A stretch of 64,000 nucleotides of DNA, taken from assembly GCF_026020075.1 (NCBI RefSeq), contig NZ_CP102772.1, positions 4,616,501-4,680,500 on the forward strand, in the 5' to 3' direction. Origin of the DNA: Bosea sp. NBC_00550. GTDB lineage: Bacteria; Pseudomonadota; Alphaproteobacteria; Rhizobiales; Beijerinckiaceae. Shown one piece after another: positions 18,095-27,359 of the stretch. A model generated the notes under the pieces. It ran no database searches. It saw only the letters and a list, made by a program, of their open reading frames with translations, and was not told where the DNA came from. The first letter of the stretch is position 1. The number at the start of each line of letters is the position of its first letter. A program made the position numbers and the translations under genes.

Positions 18095-19299
18095 GCGGTC
18101 CTTTGGCTGGCATCCGGGTCCTCGACATGACCTCCGTGCTGATGGGTCCCTATGCGACCTCGATCCTTGGAGACATGGGCGCCGACATCATCAAGCTGGA
18201 AGCGCCCGAGGGCGATCTCATCCGCCAGGTAGGGCCCAGCCGAAGCGGCGCGATGGGCGGCATGTTCATGCATGCCAACCGCTCGAAGCGCAGCATCGTG
18301 GTCGATCTCAAGAAGCCTGCGGGCCGGGATGTCGCGCTCGATCTCGCGCGGACCGCGGACGTGCTCGTCTACAACCTGCGGCCGCAGGCGATGGAGCGGC
18401 TCGGCCTCGGCTACGAGGCAGTCGCCAAGGCCAGGGCGGACATCATCTATGTCGGCACCTTCGGCTTCGGGCAGGATGGTCCCTACGCCGCCAAACCCGC
18501 CTATGACGATCTCGTTCAGGGCTTGTGTGCCGTGCCGGCGCTCATCGCCGATGCCGGTGACGGAACACCGCGCTATGCGCCCATCAACATTGCCGACCGC
18601 GTCGTCGGGCTGCATGCGCTTGCGGTGATCCTGGCGGCCCTGCGCCATCGCGACCGGACGGGGCAGGGGCAGCGCATCGACGTCCCGATGTTCGAGACGA
18701 TGGCGAGCTTCGTGCTTGGCGATCATCTCGGCGGCTTGAGCTATGATCCTCCTTTGGACGACGGCGGATATGCCCGTCTCCTTGCGCCGGACCGCAGGCC
18801 GTTCCGAACGGCGGACGGATATCTTTGCGCGGTCATCTATACCGACCGTCACTGGCAGCGCTTCATCGACATCGCCGGGCGGGACGACTGGCGCGGCGAT
18901 CCGCGTTTTGCGAGCCATGCCAGCCGCACCCGCAATATGGCCGGGATCATGACGAGCGTCGCGGCGATATTCCTCACCCGCTCGACGGCCGAGTGGGAGC
19001 GCCTGCTTGGCGAGGCGGATATTCCGCATGCACGCATGCACACGCTGGATTCGCTTCTCAGCGATCCGCATCTGGTCGAAGTGGGATTCTTCCCGACCTC
19101 GGAGCACCCTTCGGAAGGGCCTGTGCGAACAATGCGTGTCGCTTCGCAGTGGAGCGCCAGCCAGCCTGAGCCGGAGAAACCCGCTCCCCGCCTCGGAGAG
19201 CACAGCCGCGAGGTGCTCGCGGAGGCCGGATATTCTGCAGAGGAGGTGCGACGGCTGGTCGCAGCGGGTGTCGTGACCTGTCTGGAAGCGCGGGACTGA
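18091..19299 (+). CDS. Class III CoA-transferase (CaiB/BaiF family)
   Basis: The ATG at 18091 overlaps the molybdoenzyme stop (ATGA) and gives 402 residues. The opening PLAGIRVLDMTSVLMGPYAT and the LGDMGADIIKLEAPEGDLIR stretch are diagnostic. The catalytic aspartate is D169 in NIADRVVG, the same number as in formyl-CoA transferase. GFGQDGPYAAKPAYDDLVQG is the family's substrate loop. These enzymes move CoA between carboxylic acids through an aspartyl-CoA intermediate. The tight coupling with an S/N-oxide reductase suggests that the two act in one pathway, possibly on a sulfoxide-bearing acid; the substrate is unknown. Confidence 0.9.
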   Translation: MSGPLAGIRVLDMTSVLMGPYATSILGDMGADIIKLEAPEGDLIRQVGPSRSGAMGGMFMHANRSKRSIVVDLKKPAGRDVALDLARTADVLVYNLRPQAMERLGLGYEAVAKARADIIYVGTFGFGQDGPYAAKPAYDDLVQGLCAVPALIADAGDGTPRYAPINIADRVVGLHALAVILAALRHRDRTGQGQRIDVPMFETMASFVLGDHLGGLSYDPPLDDGGYARLLAPDRRPFRTADGYLCAVIYTDRHWQRFIDIAGRDDWRGDPRFASHASRTRNMAGIMTSVAAIFLTRSTAEWERLLGEADIPHARMHTLDSLLSDPHLVEVGFFPTSEHPSEGPVRTMRVASQWSASQPEPEKPAPRLGEHSREVLAEAGYSAEEVRRLVAAGVVTCLEARD

Positions 19300-19478
19300 G
19301 CGGCAAATGGAGCATGGCCTTGAAGCAGGGCCGAGCCCGGCACCGACAAAAAAACTGCTGAAATAGCAATCTTCGGGCGTTCTCCCGCGGCACATTTGCC
19401 GAATTGTCATGAATCCCTTCGGTTTTTCGCCATAGTCGCTGCCGATGCTGTCGCTCGTGATCAGCGGAGGCCGATGGC

Positions 19479-20945
19479 ATGGCGGACTCGGGCGATCCAA
19501 AGGCGGGGGCCGTCGCCCTCCAGCGCTTCGGGCTCGGGCAGAAGCCGGGGCAGGGCGAGGCGATGCGCCGGGAGGCGCGGGACCGCCTGCTCGCCGAGAT
19601 CGACGCCGGCCCCGTCGCACAGCCGCAGGGCGTGCCGTTCTCGGGCGCGGCCGAGATCGGCAAGGCACTCTACGCCTTCGAGGATGAGGAAAAGCGCGAG
19701 CGGGAAGCGAAACGCCCGCCCGCGCAGCAGCCCGCTCCGGGCATGCAGGTCGCGGCTGCGATGCAGGGCGAGGCTCAAGCCGACGCATCCCGGAGCCAGA
19801 TGGCGCCGTTGCCCAAGCCGCCGAACGAGCCGGCGCTGCCCTACCGCACCTATCGCGACGAGGTGAAGGCGCGTGTCGCCCTGGCGCTGGCCGCCGAAAC
19901 CGGCCTCGGCGAGCGGCTGACCCTGTTCTGGTCCAACCATTTCTGCATCGGCGCGACCAAGAGCAACATCTGCCGGATCATGGCGGGCGCCTATGAGCGC
20001 GAGGCGATCCGCCCGCATGTCTTCGGGCGTTTCGAAGACATGCTGGTCGCGGCCGAGAGCCATCCGGCGATGCTGGACTTCCTCGACAACCGCCAGTCCG
20101 TCGGCCCGAATTCGACGGTGGGCCGGCGCCAGCGACGCGGGCTCAACGAGAACCTCGCGCGCGAGATCATGGAGTTGCACACGCTCGGCGTCTCCGGCGG
20201 CTACAGCCAGGCTGACGTCACCAATCTCGCCCGCATCATCACTGGCTGGACGGTGGTGGGGCGCGAGGGCGTTCTTGGCTTTCCCGGCTCCTTCGCCTTC
20301 AATGCCGGGTTGCACGAGCCGGGCGTGACTCCGCTGCTCGGCCGTTCCTACGATCAGCCGGGGCGTGCGCAGGGCGTCGCGGCGCTGACCGATCTCGCCC
20401 GCCATCCTGCGACGGCCCATTTCATCGCGACGAAGCTCGTGCGCCATTTCGTGGCTGATGATCCGCCGCCGAAGCTGGTCGATCTCCTGGTCGCCACCTT
20501 CCGCCAGAGCGGCGGCGACCTGCCTTCGCTCTACCGGGCGCTGATCGGCAGCAATGAGGCGTGGACGGCGCCGGCGACGAAGATGCGTTCGCCGCAGGAG
20601 TTCCTGCTCGCCTCGTACAGGGCGCTCGACCGCCAGCACGATTTCGGCCAGATCAACGGGCCTTTGACCGCGATGGGGCAGCCTTTCTGGCAGCCTTCGG
20701 GTCCGAACGGCTACGCCGACGACAACGCCGCCTGGGCCTCGGCCGAGGGCGTCAAAACGCGCATCGACGTTGCCGCCGGCTGGGGGCGGCAGGCGGCGAA
20801 TGCGGTGCCGGACCCGCGCAGCCTGACCGACGATATCCTGGGGCCGATCCTCTCGGCCGAGACGCGGCAGGCGGTGGCGCGGGCCGAGAGCCGGCCGCAG
20901 GCGCTCGCGCTCCTGCTGATGTCGCCCGAATTCCAGCGGAGGTGA
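19479..20945 (+). CDS. DUF1800 family protein
   Basis: A 488-residue protein. It opens with ALQRFGLGQKPG, the typical DUF1800 start, has a low-complexity charged/proline/glutamine linker at about residues 60-125, then RLTLFWSNHFCIG, the REIMELHTLGV stretch and the IITGWTVV segment. No signal peptide is obvious. DUF1800 proteins almost always occur beside a DUF1501 gene, as here, and their biochemical role is unknown. The next gene starts six bases after the stop, so the two are one operon. Confidence 0.9.
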   Translation: MADSGDPKAGAVALQRFGLGQKPGQGEAMRREARDRLLAEIDAGPVAQPQGVPFSGAAEIGKALYAFEDEEKREREAKRPPAQQPAPGMQVAAAMQGEAQADASRSQMAPLPKPPNEPALPYRTYRDEVKARVALALAAETGLGERLTLFWSNHFCIGATKSNICRIMAGAYEREAIRPHVFGRFEDMLVAAESHPAMLDFLDNRQSVGPNSTVGRRQRRGLNENLAREIMELHTLGVSGGYSQADVTNLARIITGWTVVGREGVLGFPGSFAFNAGLHEPGVTPLLGRSYDQPGRAQGVAALTDLARHPATAHFIATKLVRHFVADDPPPKLVDLLVATFRQSGGDLPSLYRALIGSNEAWTAPATKMRSPQEFLLASYRALDRQHDFGQINGPLTAMGQPFWQPSGPNGYADDNAAWASAEGVKTRIDVAAGWGRQAANAVPDPRSLTDDILGPILSAETRQAVARAESRPQALALLLMSPEFQRR

Positions 20946-20950
20946 CGGTG

Positions 20951-22201
20951 ATGGATCATCACGACGACGATGATGACTGCGAACGGATGACCCCGTCACG
21001 GCGCGCCGTCCTCGGCGCCGCGGGCGCGCTCTTCGCATGGTCCTTCGTGCCGAAATTCGCCTATGCCGCGGCGGGCGCGCGCGACTCCCGCTTCCTGCTG
21101 GTGGTCCTGCGCGGCGCGCTCGACGGTCTTTCGGCCGTGCCGCCGATCGGCGACCCCGGCTATGCCGACCTGCGCGAGGGCATCGCGCTCGCCAAGGATG
21201 GACCCGACGCCGCGTTGCCGCTCGACGGCTTCTTCTATCTGCATCCGGCGATGCCGAATCTGGCGCGGCTCTACCGGCAAGGCCACGCCGCCATTGTCCA
21301 TGCCGCCGCGACCGGCTACCGCGAACGCTCGCATTTCGACGGGCAGGACGTGCTTGAAAGCGGCCAGCCCGGCCCGGGACGGACAGCTTCGGGGTGGCTC
21401 AACCGTCTGCTCGCCGGCCTTCCGGCCGGAGAAAGCGTTGCGCGCAAGGGCTTGCTCGGCGTCGGCGTCGTGCCGCCGCTGGTGGTGCGCGGCGAGGCGC
21501 CGGTGCTCGGCTGGGCGCCCCCGCGCATGGCGCGGGCCGGCGCCGACCTGACGATGCGGCTCGCCGATCTCTATGGCCGGCGCGATCCCGGCCTTGCGGC
21601 GGCGCTGAGCCAGGCGATCGAGACGCAAAGGCTGGCGCAGCAACGCGGCATCGACGGCAAGATGGGCGGCGGCGGGCCGGACACGGCCGATGGCATGCGA
21701 AGCATCGCAGAGGGGGCTGCCGCGCTCGTCGGCGCCGATGACGGGCCGCGCATCGCCGCGCTGGCCTTCGAGGGCTGGGACACTCACGCCAACGAAGGCG
21801 GCGCCAAGGGCCGGCTGGCGACGCTGCTCGGCGGGCTCGACGGTGCCTTCGCAGCCTTGGAGCAAGGTCTTGCGCCGGTCTGGAAGGATACGGTGGTGAT
21901 GGTCGCGACGGAGTTCGGCCGCACGGCCGCGGTCAACGGCACGGTCGGCACCGACCATGGCACCGGTACGGTCGCGTTCCTCGTCGGCGGGGCGGTCAAG
22001 GGCGGTCGCATCATCGCCGACTGGCCCGGCCTGAAGCCGGAGCAGCTCTACCAGAACCGCGATCTGAGGCCCACGACGGATATCCGCGCCGTGGCGAAGG
22101 GCGTGGTGGCCGATCTGTTCGGCCTTTCCGGGCCGGTTCTGGCGGAGAAGGTGTTCCCGGACACCGGCGATCTCAGGCCGATGCAAGGTCTGGTGGTGTG
22201 A
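20951..22201 (+). CDS. DUF1501 family secreted protein (sulfatase-like fold)
   Basis: From the ATG at 20951 this is 416 residues; an alternative ATG at 20987 begins at MTPSRRAVLG. The N-terminus has an acid-histidine run, then a twin-arginine-like export signal (SRRAVLGAAGALFAW) with cleavage near AYAAAG. Family landmarks are FLLVVLRGALDGLS, FYLHPAMPNLARLY, HFDGQDVLESG, the AFEGWDTHANEGG segment and EFGRTAAVNGTVGTDHGTG. DUF1501 belongs to the alkaline-phosphatase/sulfatase-like fold, but activity is not established. It is paired with the DUF1800 gene upstream. Confidence 0.9.
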   Translation: MDHHDDDDDCERMTPSRRAVLGAAGALFAWSFVPKFAYAAAGARDSRFLLVVLRGALDGLSAVPPIGDPGYADLREGIALAKDGPDAALPLDGFFYLHPAMPNLARLYRQGHAAIVHAAATGYRERSHFDGQDVLESGQPGPGRTASGWLNRLLAGLPAGESVARKGLLGVGVVPPLVVRGEAPVLGWAPPRMARAGADLTMRLADLYGRRDPGLAAALSQAIETQRLAQQRGIDGKMGGGGPDTADGMRSIAEGAAALVGADDGPRIAALAFEGWDTHANEGGAKGRLATLLGGLDGAFAALEQGLAPVWKDTVVMVATEFGRTAAVNGTVGTDHGTGTVAFLVGGAVKGGRIIADWPGLKPEQLYQNRDLRPTTDIRAVAKGVVADLFGLSGPVLAEKVFPDTGDLRPMQGLVV

Positions 22202-22319
22202 CGGACAGGCCCGCGCCGACTCGCTTCTGGGGCGAGCCGCTGCGACCGGCTTCAATGCTATACTGGCGTGAGACAAGAGCGCCCTGTCCTTGTCTTCACC
22301 GGGAGCGCCAGGTCAAAGC

Positions 22320-23855
22320 ATGACCGACCCGAAGGAAGTCGAGCTCAAGCTGGTTTGCGATGCGGCGGACTTGACCACGCTGCAGCAATGGCCGCGTTTT
22401 GCCGCGGCTGAGGCGAGAAGCGAGGATCGGCTGGAGTCGATCTATTTCGACACGCCGAAGCGCCTCCTGCAGGGATGCGGTTACGTTCTGCGGGTGAGGC
22501 GGACGAAGGATGGCTACGTCCAGACCGTGAAAGCCGGCGGCGACGGCCTGATCGAGCGCCCCGAATGGGAGGCGGCGGTCGGCGGCCCCGAACCGGATCG
22601 CGACGCCCTGGACAAGACGCCGCTGGCGAAGCTGCTTGGCAGGAAGGCGAAGCTCGTCGCGTTGTTCGCCGTCTCGGTCGAACGCGCCACCTGCCTGATG
22701 GAGCATGGGAACTCGCAGATCGAAGTCGCGCTGGACCAAGGGCGCGTCACGAACTCTCGCGGGGAGGACGGCGCGGAGACCGCCGCCATCAGCGAGATCG
22801 AGCTGGAGCTGAAGACCGGAACGGCTGGCGACCTCTTCACGCTTGCGCGCGAAATCGGCACGCGCGTGCCGGTCCGTCTCGGAGTGGCGAGCAAGTCGGA
22901 GCGCGGGTTCGGCCTGATCGACGGGCAAGCCGACCGGGTCCGCAAGGCCGAGCCGGTCGCCCTGTCGGAGGACATGTCGGCAGCAGATGCCTTTCGTGCC
23001 GTTGCCCATGGCTGCCTGCGCCAGTTCCGGCTGAACGAGGACATCCTGCTCGATCGGCGCGACGCGGCCGCCCTGCATCAGGCCCGCGTTGCGGTGCGCA
23101 GGCTGCGTTCGGCGATGTCCCTGTTCAAGGATATGCTGGACGACGACGGGCTGAAGGACATCAAGGTGGGATTGAAGCGCCTGTCGGAGCCTTTGGGGCG
23201 AGCCCGGAATCTCGATGTCTTCCTTTCGGAAACGCTGCCGGCGGAGAGGTCCCGACATCCCGACCAGGTCGAACTCCTCAACCTGGAGAAGCATCTCGAA
23301 AGCCGACGCACGGAAGCCTACCTTGCCGTGGACGACATGCTGCGTTCGGAGGAATGGCGGCATTTCCTGATCGATCTGGTCGCGTGGATCAACGCCGGCC
23401 CGTGGCTGTCCGAGGCGAACGCCGCCGAGCGAGACCAGCCTGTCCTGCCGTTTGCCTCGCGCCAGCTCGACAAGCGCAGGCGGCAGGTCCGGAAGCGTGG
23501 CCGGCATCTCGCGGCGTTGGACCCGGAGGAGCGGCACCAGGCGCGGATCGCGGCGAAGAAGCTGCGCTACGGCGCCGAATTCTTCGCTGGTCTCTACAAG
23601 GGCAAGAAGGAACGGAAACGCCGGAAGGCTTTTGCATCGGCTCTTGGAAAACTGCAGGACAGCCTCGGCACGCTCAACGACATTGCCTCCGGCCATCAGC
23701 TGCTCGAACATGTGGCGGGTTCGGATGCCGGCGGTTCCGTTCTGTTCGCCGCGGGGCTGGCGGCGGCCGACATCGGCGCGAAGGAACGGAAGTTGCTCGC
23801 ATCCGCCGTCGGGGCGCATGAAGATCTGGTCGAGCTGCGGCCGTTCTGGCAGTGA
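22320..23855 (+). CDS. CYTH-CHAD domain protein (inorganic triphosphatase/polyphosphate-binding)
   Basis: The ATG at 22320 (MTDPKEVELKLVCD) is chosen because the CYTH signature E-x-E-x-K follows at once; this gives 511 residues. Residues 1-205 form the CYTH triphosphate tunnel (YFDTPKRLL, VLRVRRTKDGYVQTVKAG, EIELELKTG). Residues 225-500 form the CHAD helical bundle with paired histidines and basic helices (LHQARVAVRRLRSAMSLF and HQARIAAKKLRYGAEFF). CYTH proteins hydrolyse triphosphate and CHAD domains bind polyphosphate, so a role in polyphosphate metabolism is likely. It is 118 bases after the DUF1501 gene and may be transcribed separately. Confidence 0.92.
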   Translation: MTDPKEVELKLVCDAADLTTLQQWPRFAAAEARSEDRLESIYFDTPKRLLQGCGYVLRVRRTKDGYVQTVKAGGDGLIERPEWEAAVGGPEPDRDALDKTPLAKLLGRKAKLVALFAVSVERATCLMEHGNSQIEVALDQGRVTNSRGEDGAETAAISEIELELKTGTAGDLFTLAREIGTRVPVRLGVASKSERGFGLIDGQADRVRKAEPVALSEDMSAADAFRAVAHGCLRQFRLNEDILLDRRDAAALHQARVAVRRLRSAMSLFKDMLDDDGLKDIKVGLKRLSEPLGRARNLDVFLSETLPAERSRHPDQVELLNLEKHLESRRTEAYLAVDDMLRSEEWRHFLIDLVAWINAGPWLSEANAAERDQPVLPFASRQLDKRRRQVRKRGRHLAALDPEERHQARIAAKKLRYGAEFFAGLYKGKKERKRRKAFASALGKLQDSLGTLNDIASGHQLLEHVAGSDAGGSVLFAAGLAAADIGAKERKLLASAVGAHEDLVELRPFWQ

Positions 23856-24051
23856 GCGGATCGTTGCAGGCAGGGAACCTTGCGTGCCGATGGTGGACCG
23901 CACGCTGGTGAGCGATCGTATCCAGGACGCTGCCATCGTTCTCGAATTATGTGCCGCCATGCTGCATGCGCAAAACTTCATGGTTTGCACTGCGGCTTGA
24001 CTCTGGCTTCCCGGCCAATCGAACATGGCGCGACATTCGGGAAGGTGACCT

Positions 24052-25521
24052 ATGCGCCTGTTCGCTGCCTCGCTCGCAACCGAAACGAACACCTTCTCTC
24101 CCATTCCGACATCCCGGGCCAATTTCGAGGCCTCGGCCTATTTTCCGGCCGGCCAGCATCCCGATCGCGCCACCCATTGCACGGCGCCGTTATACGTTGC
24201 GCGGCAGCGGGCCGAACGCGACGGCTTCGAGCTCGTCGAAGGCTCCTGCTTCTGGGCCGAGCCTTCCGGAACCTGCGCCAAGGCCGACTATGAGGAGATG
24301 CGCGACGAGATCCTTGCCCAGCTCAAGGCCGCATTGCCCGTCGACGGCGTCCTGCTCGGATTGCACGGCGCCATGGTCGCGCATGGCTATGATGATTGCG
24401 AGGGCGACATCCTCGATCATGTCCGCGCCATCGTCGGCCCCTCCGTGCCGATCGGCGTCGAGCTTGATCCGCACTGCCACCTGACGGAGAAGCGCGTCCG
24501 CCTTGCCGATGCGATCATCCTCTACAAGGAATATCCGCATATCGACTTCGTCGAGCGCGCCGAGGAACTCGTCGATATCATCCTCGGCACCGTGCGCGGC
24601 GAGATCAGGCCGGTGATGTCGCTCTATGACTGCCGCATGATCGAGCTCGTGCCGACGACGCGCGAGCCCGGACGCTCCTTCGTCGATCGGATGAGCGCGC
24701 TCGAAGGCAAGGATGGCGTGCTCTCGGTTTCGCTGGCGCATGGCTTCCAGCAGGGAGACGTGCCCGAGATCGGCACCCGCCTCCTCGTCATCACCGACAA
24801 CGACAAGGCTGGAGGGGATGCGCTCGCGGTGAAGCTCGGCGAGGAGTTCCGGTCGCTCAAGGGGCAGTTCGCCCCGCCCGTCGTTCCGCTCGACGAGGCG
24901 CTCGACCGTGCCCTCGGCAGCGCTGCCAATGGCCCGAGCGTCATCGCGGATTCGACCGACAATGCCGGCGGCGGCGCGGCCTCCGACAACACCAACATCA
25001 TCCACCGCCTGCGCGAGCGCGGCATCCGCGACGCGGCCATCGGGCCCGTCTGGGATCCGGTCGCGGTGGAGTTCTGCCTGACCGCCGGCGTGGGCGCCAC
25101 CATCCCGCTGCGCTTCGGCGGCAAGGCGGCCTCGACCTCCGGCACGCCGGTCGACGGGGAGGTGACGGTGCTCGGCGCCATCCGCAACGGCACTCAGAGC
25201 TTCGGCACCGCGAAGGTGCCGATCGGCAACGCGGTCGGCATCCGCATCGACGGCATCGATGTCGCGCTCCTCTCGCACCGCACGCAGGCGCTGGGGCTCG
25301 AGATCTTCACCAGCGTCGGCATCGAGCCGACGCAGAAGCGCATCGTCAGCGTCAAGTCGACAAATCACTTCCACGCCGCCTACGGACCCATCGCAAGCGA
25401 GGTGATCTACACCGACGGCGGTGGCCCTTCGCATCTCGACGTGCGCAAATACCCCTACCGCAAGATCAACCGGCCGCTCTGGCCGCATGATCCGCTCCCG
25501 CCGGGCCGGCTCGTCGTCTGA
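24052..25521 (+). CDS. M81-family metallopeptidase (MlrC, microcystinase C-like)
   Basis: A 489-residue cytoplasmic protein without signal. The opening (FAASLATETNTFSPIPTS) is typical of the MlrC/DUF1485 family. Zinc ligands are visible as D139-x-H141 in ELDPHCHLT and H163 in YKEYPHID, with the same spacing (+2, +24) as in characterised MlrC. The C-terminal domain contains IADSTDNAGGGAASDNTN and a SVKSTNHFHAAYGP stretch. MlrC cleaves linear peptides such as opened microcystin. It lies directly upstream of a peptide-type ABC importer, suggesting that the importer feeds it a peptide or peptide-like compound. Confidence 0.9.
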   Translation: MRLFAASLATETNTFSPIPTSRANFEASAYFPAGQHPDRATHCTAPLYVARQRAERDGFELVEGSCFWAEPSGTCAKADYEEMRDEILAQLKAALPVDGVLLGLHGAMVAHGYDDCEGDILDHVRAIVGPSVPIGVELDPHCHLTEKRVRLADAIILYKEYPHIDFVERAEELVDIILGTVRGEIRPVMSLYDCRMIELVPTTREPGRSFVDRMSALEGKDGVLSVSLAHGFQQGDVPEIGTRLLVITDNDKAGGDALAVKLGEEFRSLKGQFAPPVVPLDEALDRALGSAANGPSVIADSTDNAGGGAASDNTNIIHRLRERGIRDAAIGPVWDPVAVEFCLTAGVGATIPLRFGGKAASTSGTPVDGEVTVLGAIRNGTQSFGTAKVPIGNAVGIRIDGIDVALLSHRTQALGLEIFTSVGIEPTQKRIVSVKSTNHFHAAYGPIASEVIYTDGGGPSHLDVRKYPYRKINRPLWPHDPLPPGRLVV

Positions 25522-25624
25522 CGCCGCATGCACCGGATGGACCAGGAGAATTGATGCCATGACCCGCTGAGGGCCAGACGAGGCGAATGCCCGCGGCCCG
25601 ATCCACAACGAGGAGGAGAACGAC

Positions 25625-27226
25625 ATGAACACGACACGCCGTCGCTTCGTACAGGGCGGGCTGGCCACCGGCGCGATCGTCGCCGCTCCGGCCACGATCC
25701 GCGCCCAGACCACGCCTCCCGTGGCGCGCACCATCCGCGCCGTCCTGCATGGCGATCTTCGCGTCTTCGATCCGATCTGGACGACCGCGAACATGACCTC
25801 CTACCACGCCGGCATGGTCTACGACACGCTGTTCGGCGTGAACGACAAATACGAACCGCAGCCCCAGATGGTCTCGAAATGGTCGCTCTCGGACGACCGC
25901 AAGACCTATAGCTTCGAGCTGCGCGACGGTTTGCGCTTCACCGACGGCACGCCGGTGACGGCGAAGGATTGCGTCGCCTCGATCCGGCGCTGGGGCGCCC
26001 GCGACGGCGGCGGCCAGCACATGATGGCTCGCCTCGCCGACACGCCGGTGAAGGACGACAAGAATTTCCAGATCGTGATGAAGGAGCCTTACGGGCTCGT
26101 GGTCGAGTGGCTGGCCAAGGCGGCCACCAATGTCTGCTACGTCATGCGCGAGAAAGAGGCGCAGACCGACCCCAACCAGCAGATCAGCACCATCCTCGGC
26201 TCCGGGCCCTTCCTCTTCAACGAGGGCGCCGTCGTCCAGGGGCAGCGCTACGTCTACGACCGCAATCCGAACTATGTGCCGCGTTCGGAGCCGGCCGTCT
26301 TCACCGCCGGCGGCAAGGTGGTGAACGTCGACCGCGTCGTCTACGAGAACATCGCCGACGAGGCGACGGCGATCGCCGCGATCCGCGCCGGCGAGATCGA
26401 CATGATCGAATACCCCAATGTCGACCTGCTCGACTCGCTGGCCGGCGAGAAGGAGATCAAGCTCGAGGTGCTGAACAAGCAGGGGCAGCTCGGCTGGGCG
26501 CGTGTGAACTGGCTCCATCCGCCGTTCAACAACGTCAAGGCCCGCCAGGCGATGCTGCACCTGATCCACCCCACCGAGGTGATGAAGGCGACCTTCGGCG
26601 ACGAGAAGTATTTCCGCGGCTGTTCCTCGCTCTTCGGCATGGGAACGCCGATGGAGAACGACGCTAATATCGACTGGTTCAAGACGGCGCCGAACCTCGA
26701 CAAGGCCAGGCAGCTCGTCAAGGAATCCGGCTATGACGGGCGCCCGGTCGTGGTGCTGCAGGCGACCAACATCGCCTATATGAACAACGCCGCCAACCTG
26801 ATCGCGCAATGGATGCGGCAGGCCGGCTTCAACGTCTCGCTGCAGGCCTCCGACTGGGGCGCGGTCGTCACCCGCCGCGCCGTCAAGGCAGCGCCGGACC
26901 AGGGCGGCTGGAACGTCTTCTTCACCTCCGGCTCGGTCAACGCCTTCGGCAATCCCGTCTCGCTCAGCGGCCACGCCGCCAATGGCGAGAAGGGCTGGTT
27001 CGGCTGGCCGACCAACGAACTGCACGAGCAATTGCGCGACCAATGGGCCGGAGCCTCGACCGACGCCGAGCGTAAGCAGATCGCCCGCGATATCCAGCAG
27101 AACGCCTGGGATTTCGTGCCGCATGCGTATTTCGGCCAATGGTTCCAGCCGGCGGCCCTGCGAAACCTGACGGGCCTGATCGGCATGCCCGAGCTGATCC
27201 CGTTCTGGAACGTCAGAAAGGGCTGA
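25625..27226 (+). CDS. ABC importer substrate-binding protein, peptide family (SBP_bac_5)
   Basis: A 533-residue binding protein with a twin-arginine signal (TRRRFVQGGLATGAIVAAP, cleavage near R-A-Q). Family landmarks are YDTLFGVNDKYEPQPQMVS and FELRDGLRFTDGTPVTAKDC. The ATG follows a strong AGGAGGAG ribosome site. It probably shuttles peptides or related solutes to the two permeases that follow. It shares the family but little obvious identity with the protein at 8872, so the two importers are likely to have different substrates. Confidence 0.92.
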   Translation: MNTTRRRFVQGGLATGAIVAAPATIRAQTTPPVARTIRAVLHGDLRVFDPIWTTANMTSYHAGMVYDTLFGVNDKYEPQPQMVSKWSLSDDRKTYSFELRDGLRFTDGTPVTAKDCVASIRRWGARDGGGQHMMARLADTPVKDDKNFQIVMKEPYGLVVEWLAKAATNVCYVMREKEAQTDPNQQISTILGSGPFLFNEGAVVQGQRYVYDRNPNYVPRSEPAVFTAGGKVVNVDRVVYENIADEATAIAAIRAGEIDMIEYPNVDLLDSLAGEKEIKLEVLNKQGQLGWARVNWLHPPFNNVKARQAMLHLIHPTEVMKATFGDEKYFRGCSSLFGMGTPMENDANIDWFKTAPNLDKARQLVKESGYDGRPVVVLQATNIAYMNNAANLIAQWMRQAGFNVSLQASDWGAVVTRRAVKAAPDQGGWNVFFTSGSVNAFGNPVSLSGHAANGEKGWFGWPTNELHEQLRDQWAGASTDAERKQIARDIQQNAWDFVPHAYFGQWFQPAALRNLTGLIGMPELIPFWNVRKG

Positions 27227-27359
27227 GCGCCCTGCCGAGCCCTGCATCCGATCTCCGGGACCCACCATCGGCGGGCCCCGGCCGCAACGTCGCCTTTCGC
27301 GGGCGATCGCGCGGCTGCGGCCCGCGCAACGACCTAGCCGACGGAGGACGACCGGAGCC

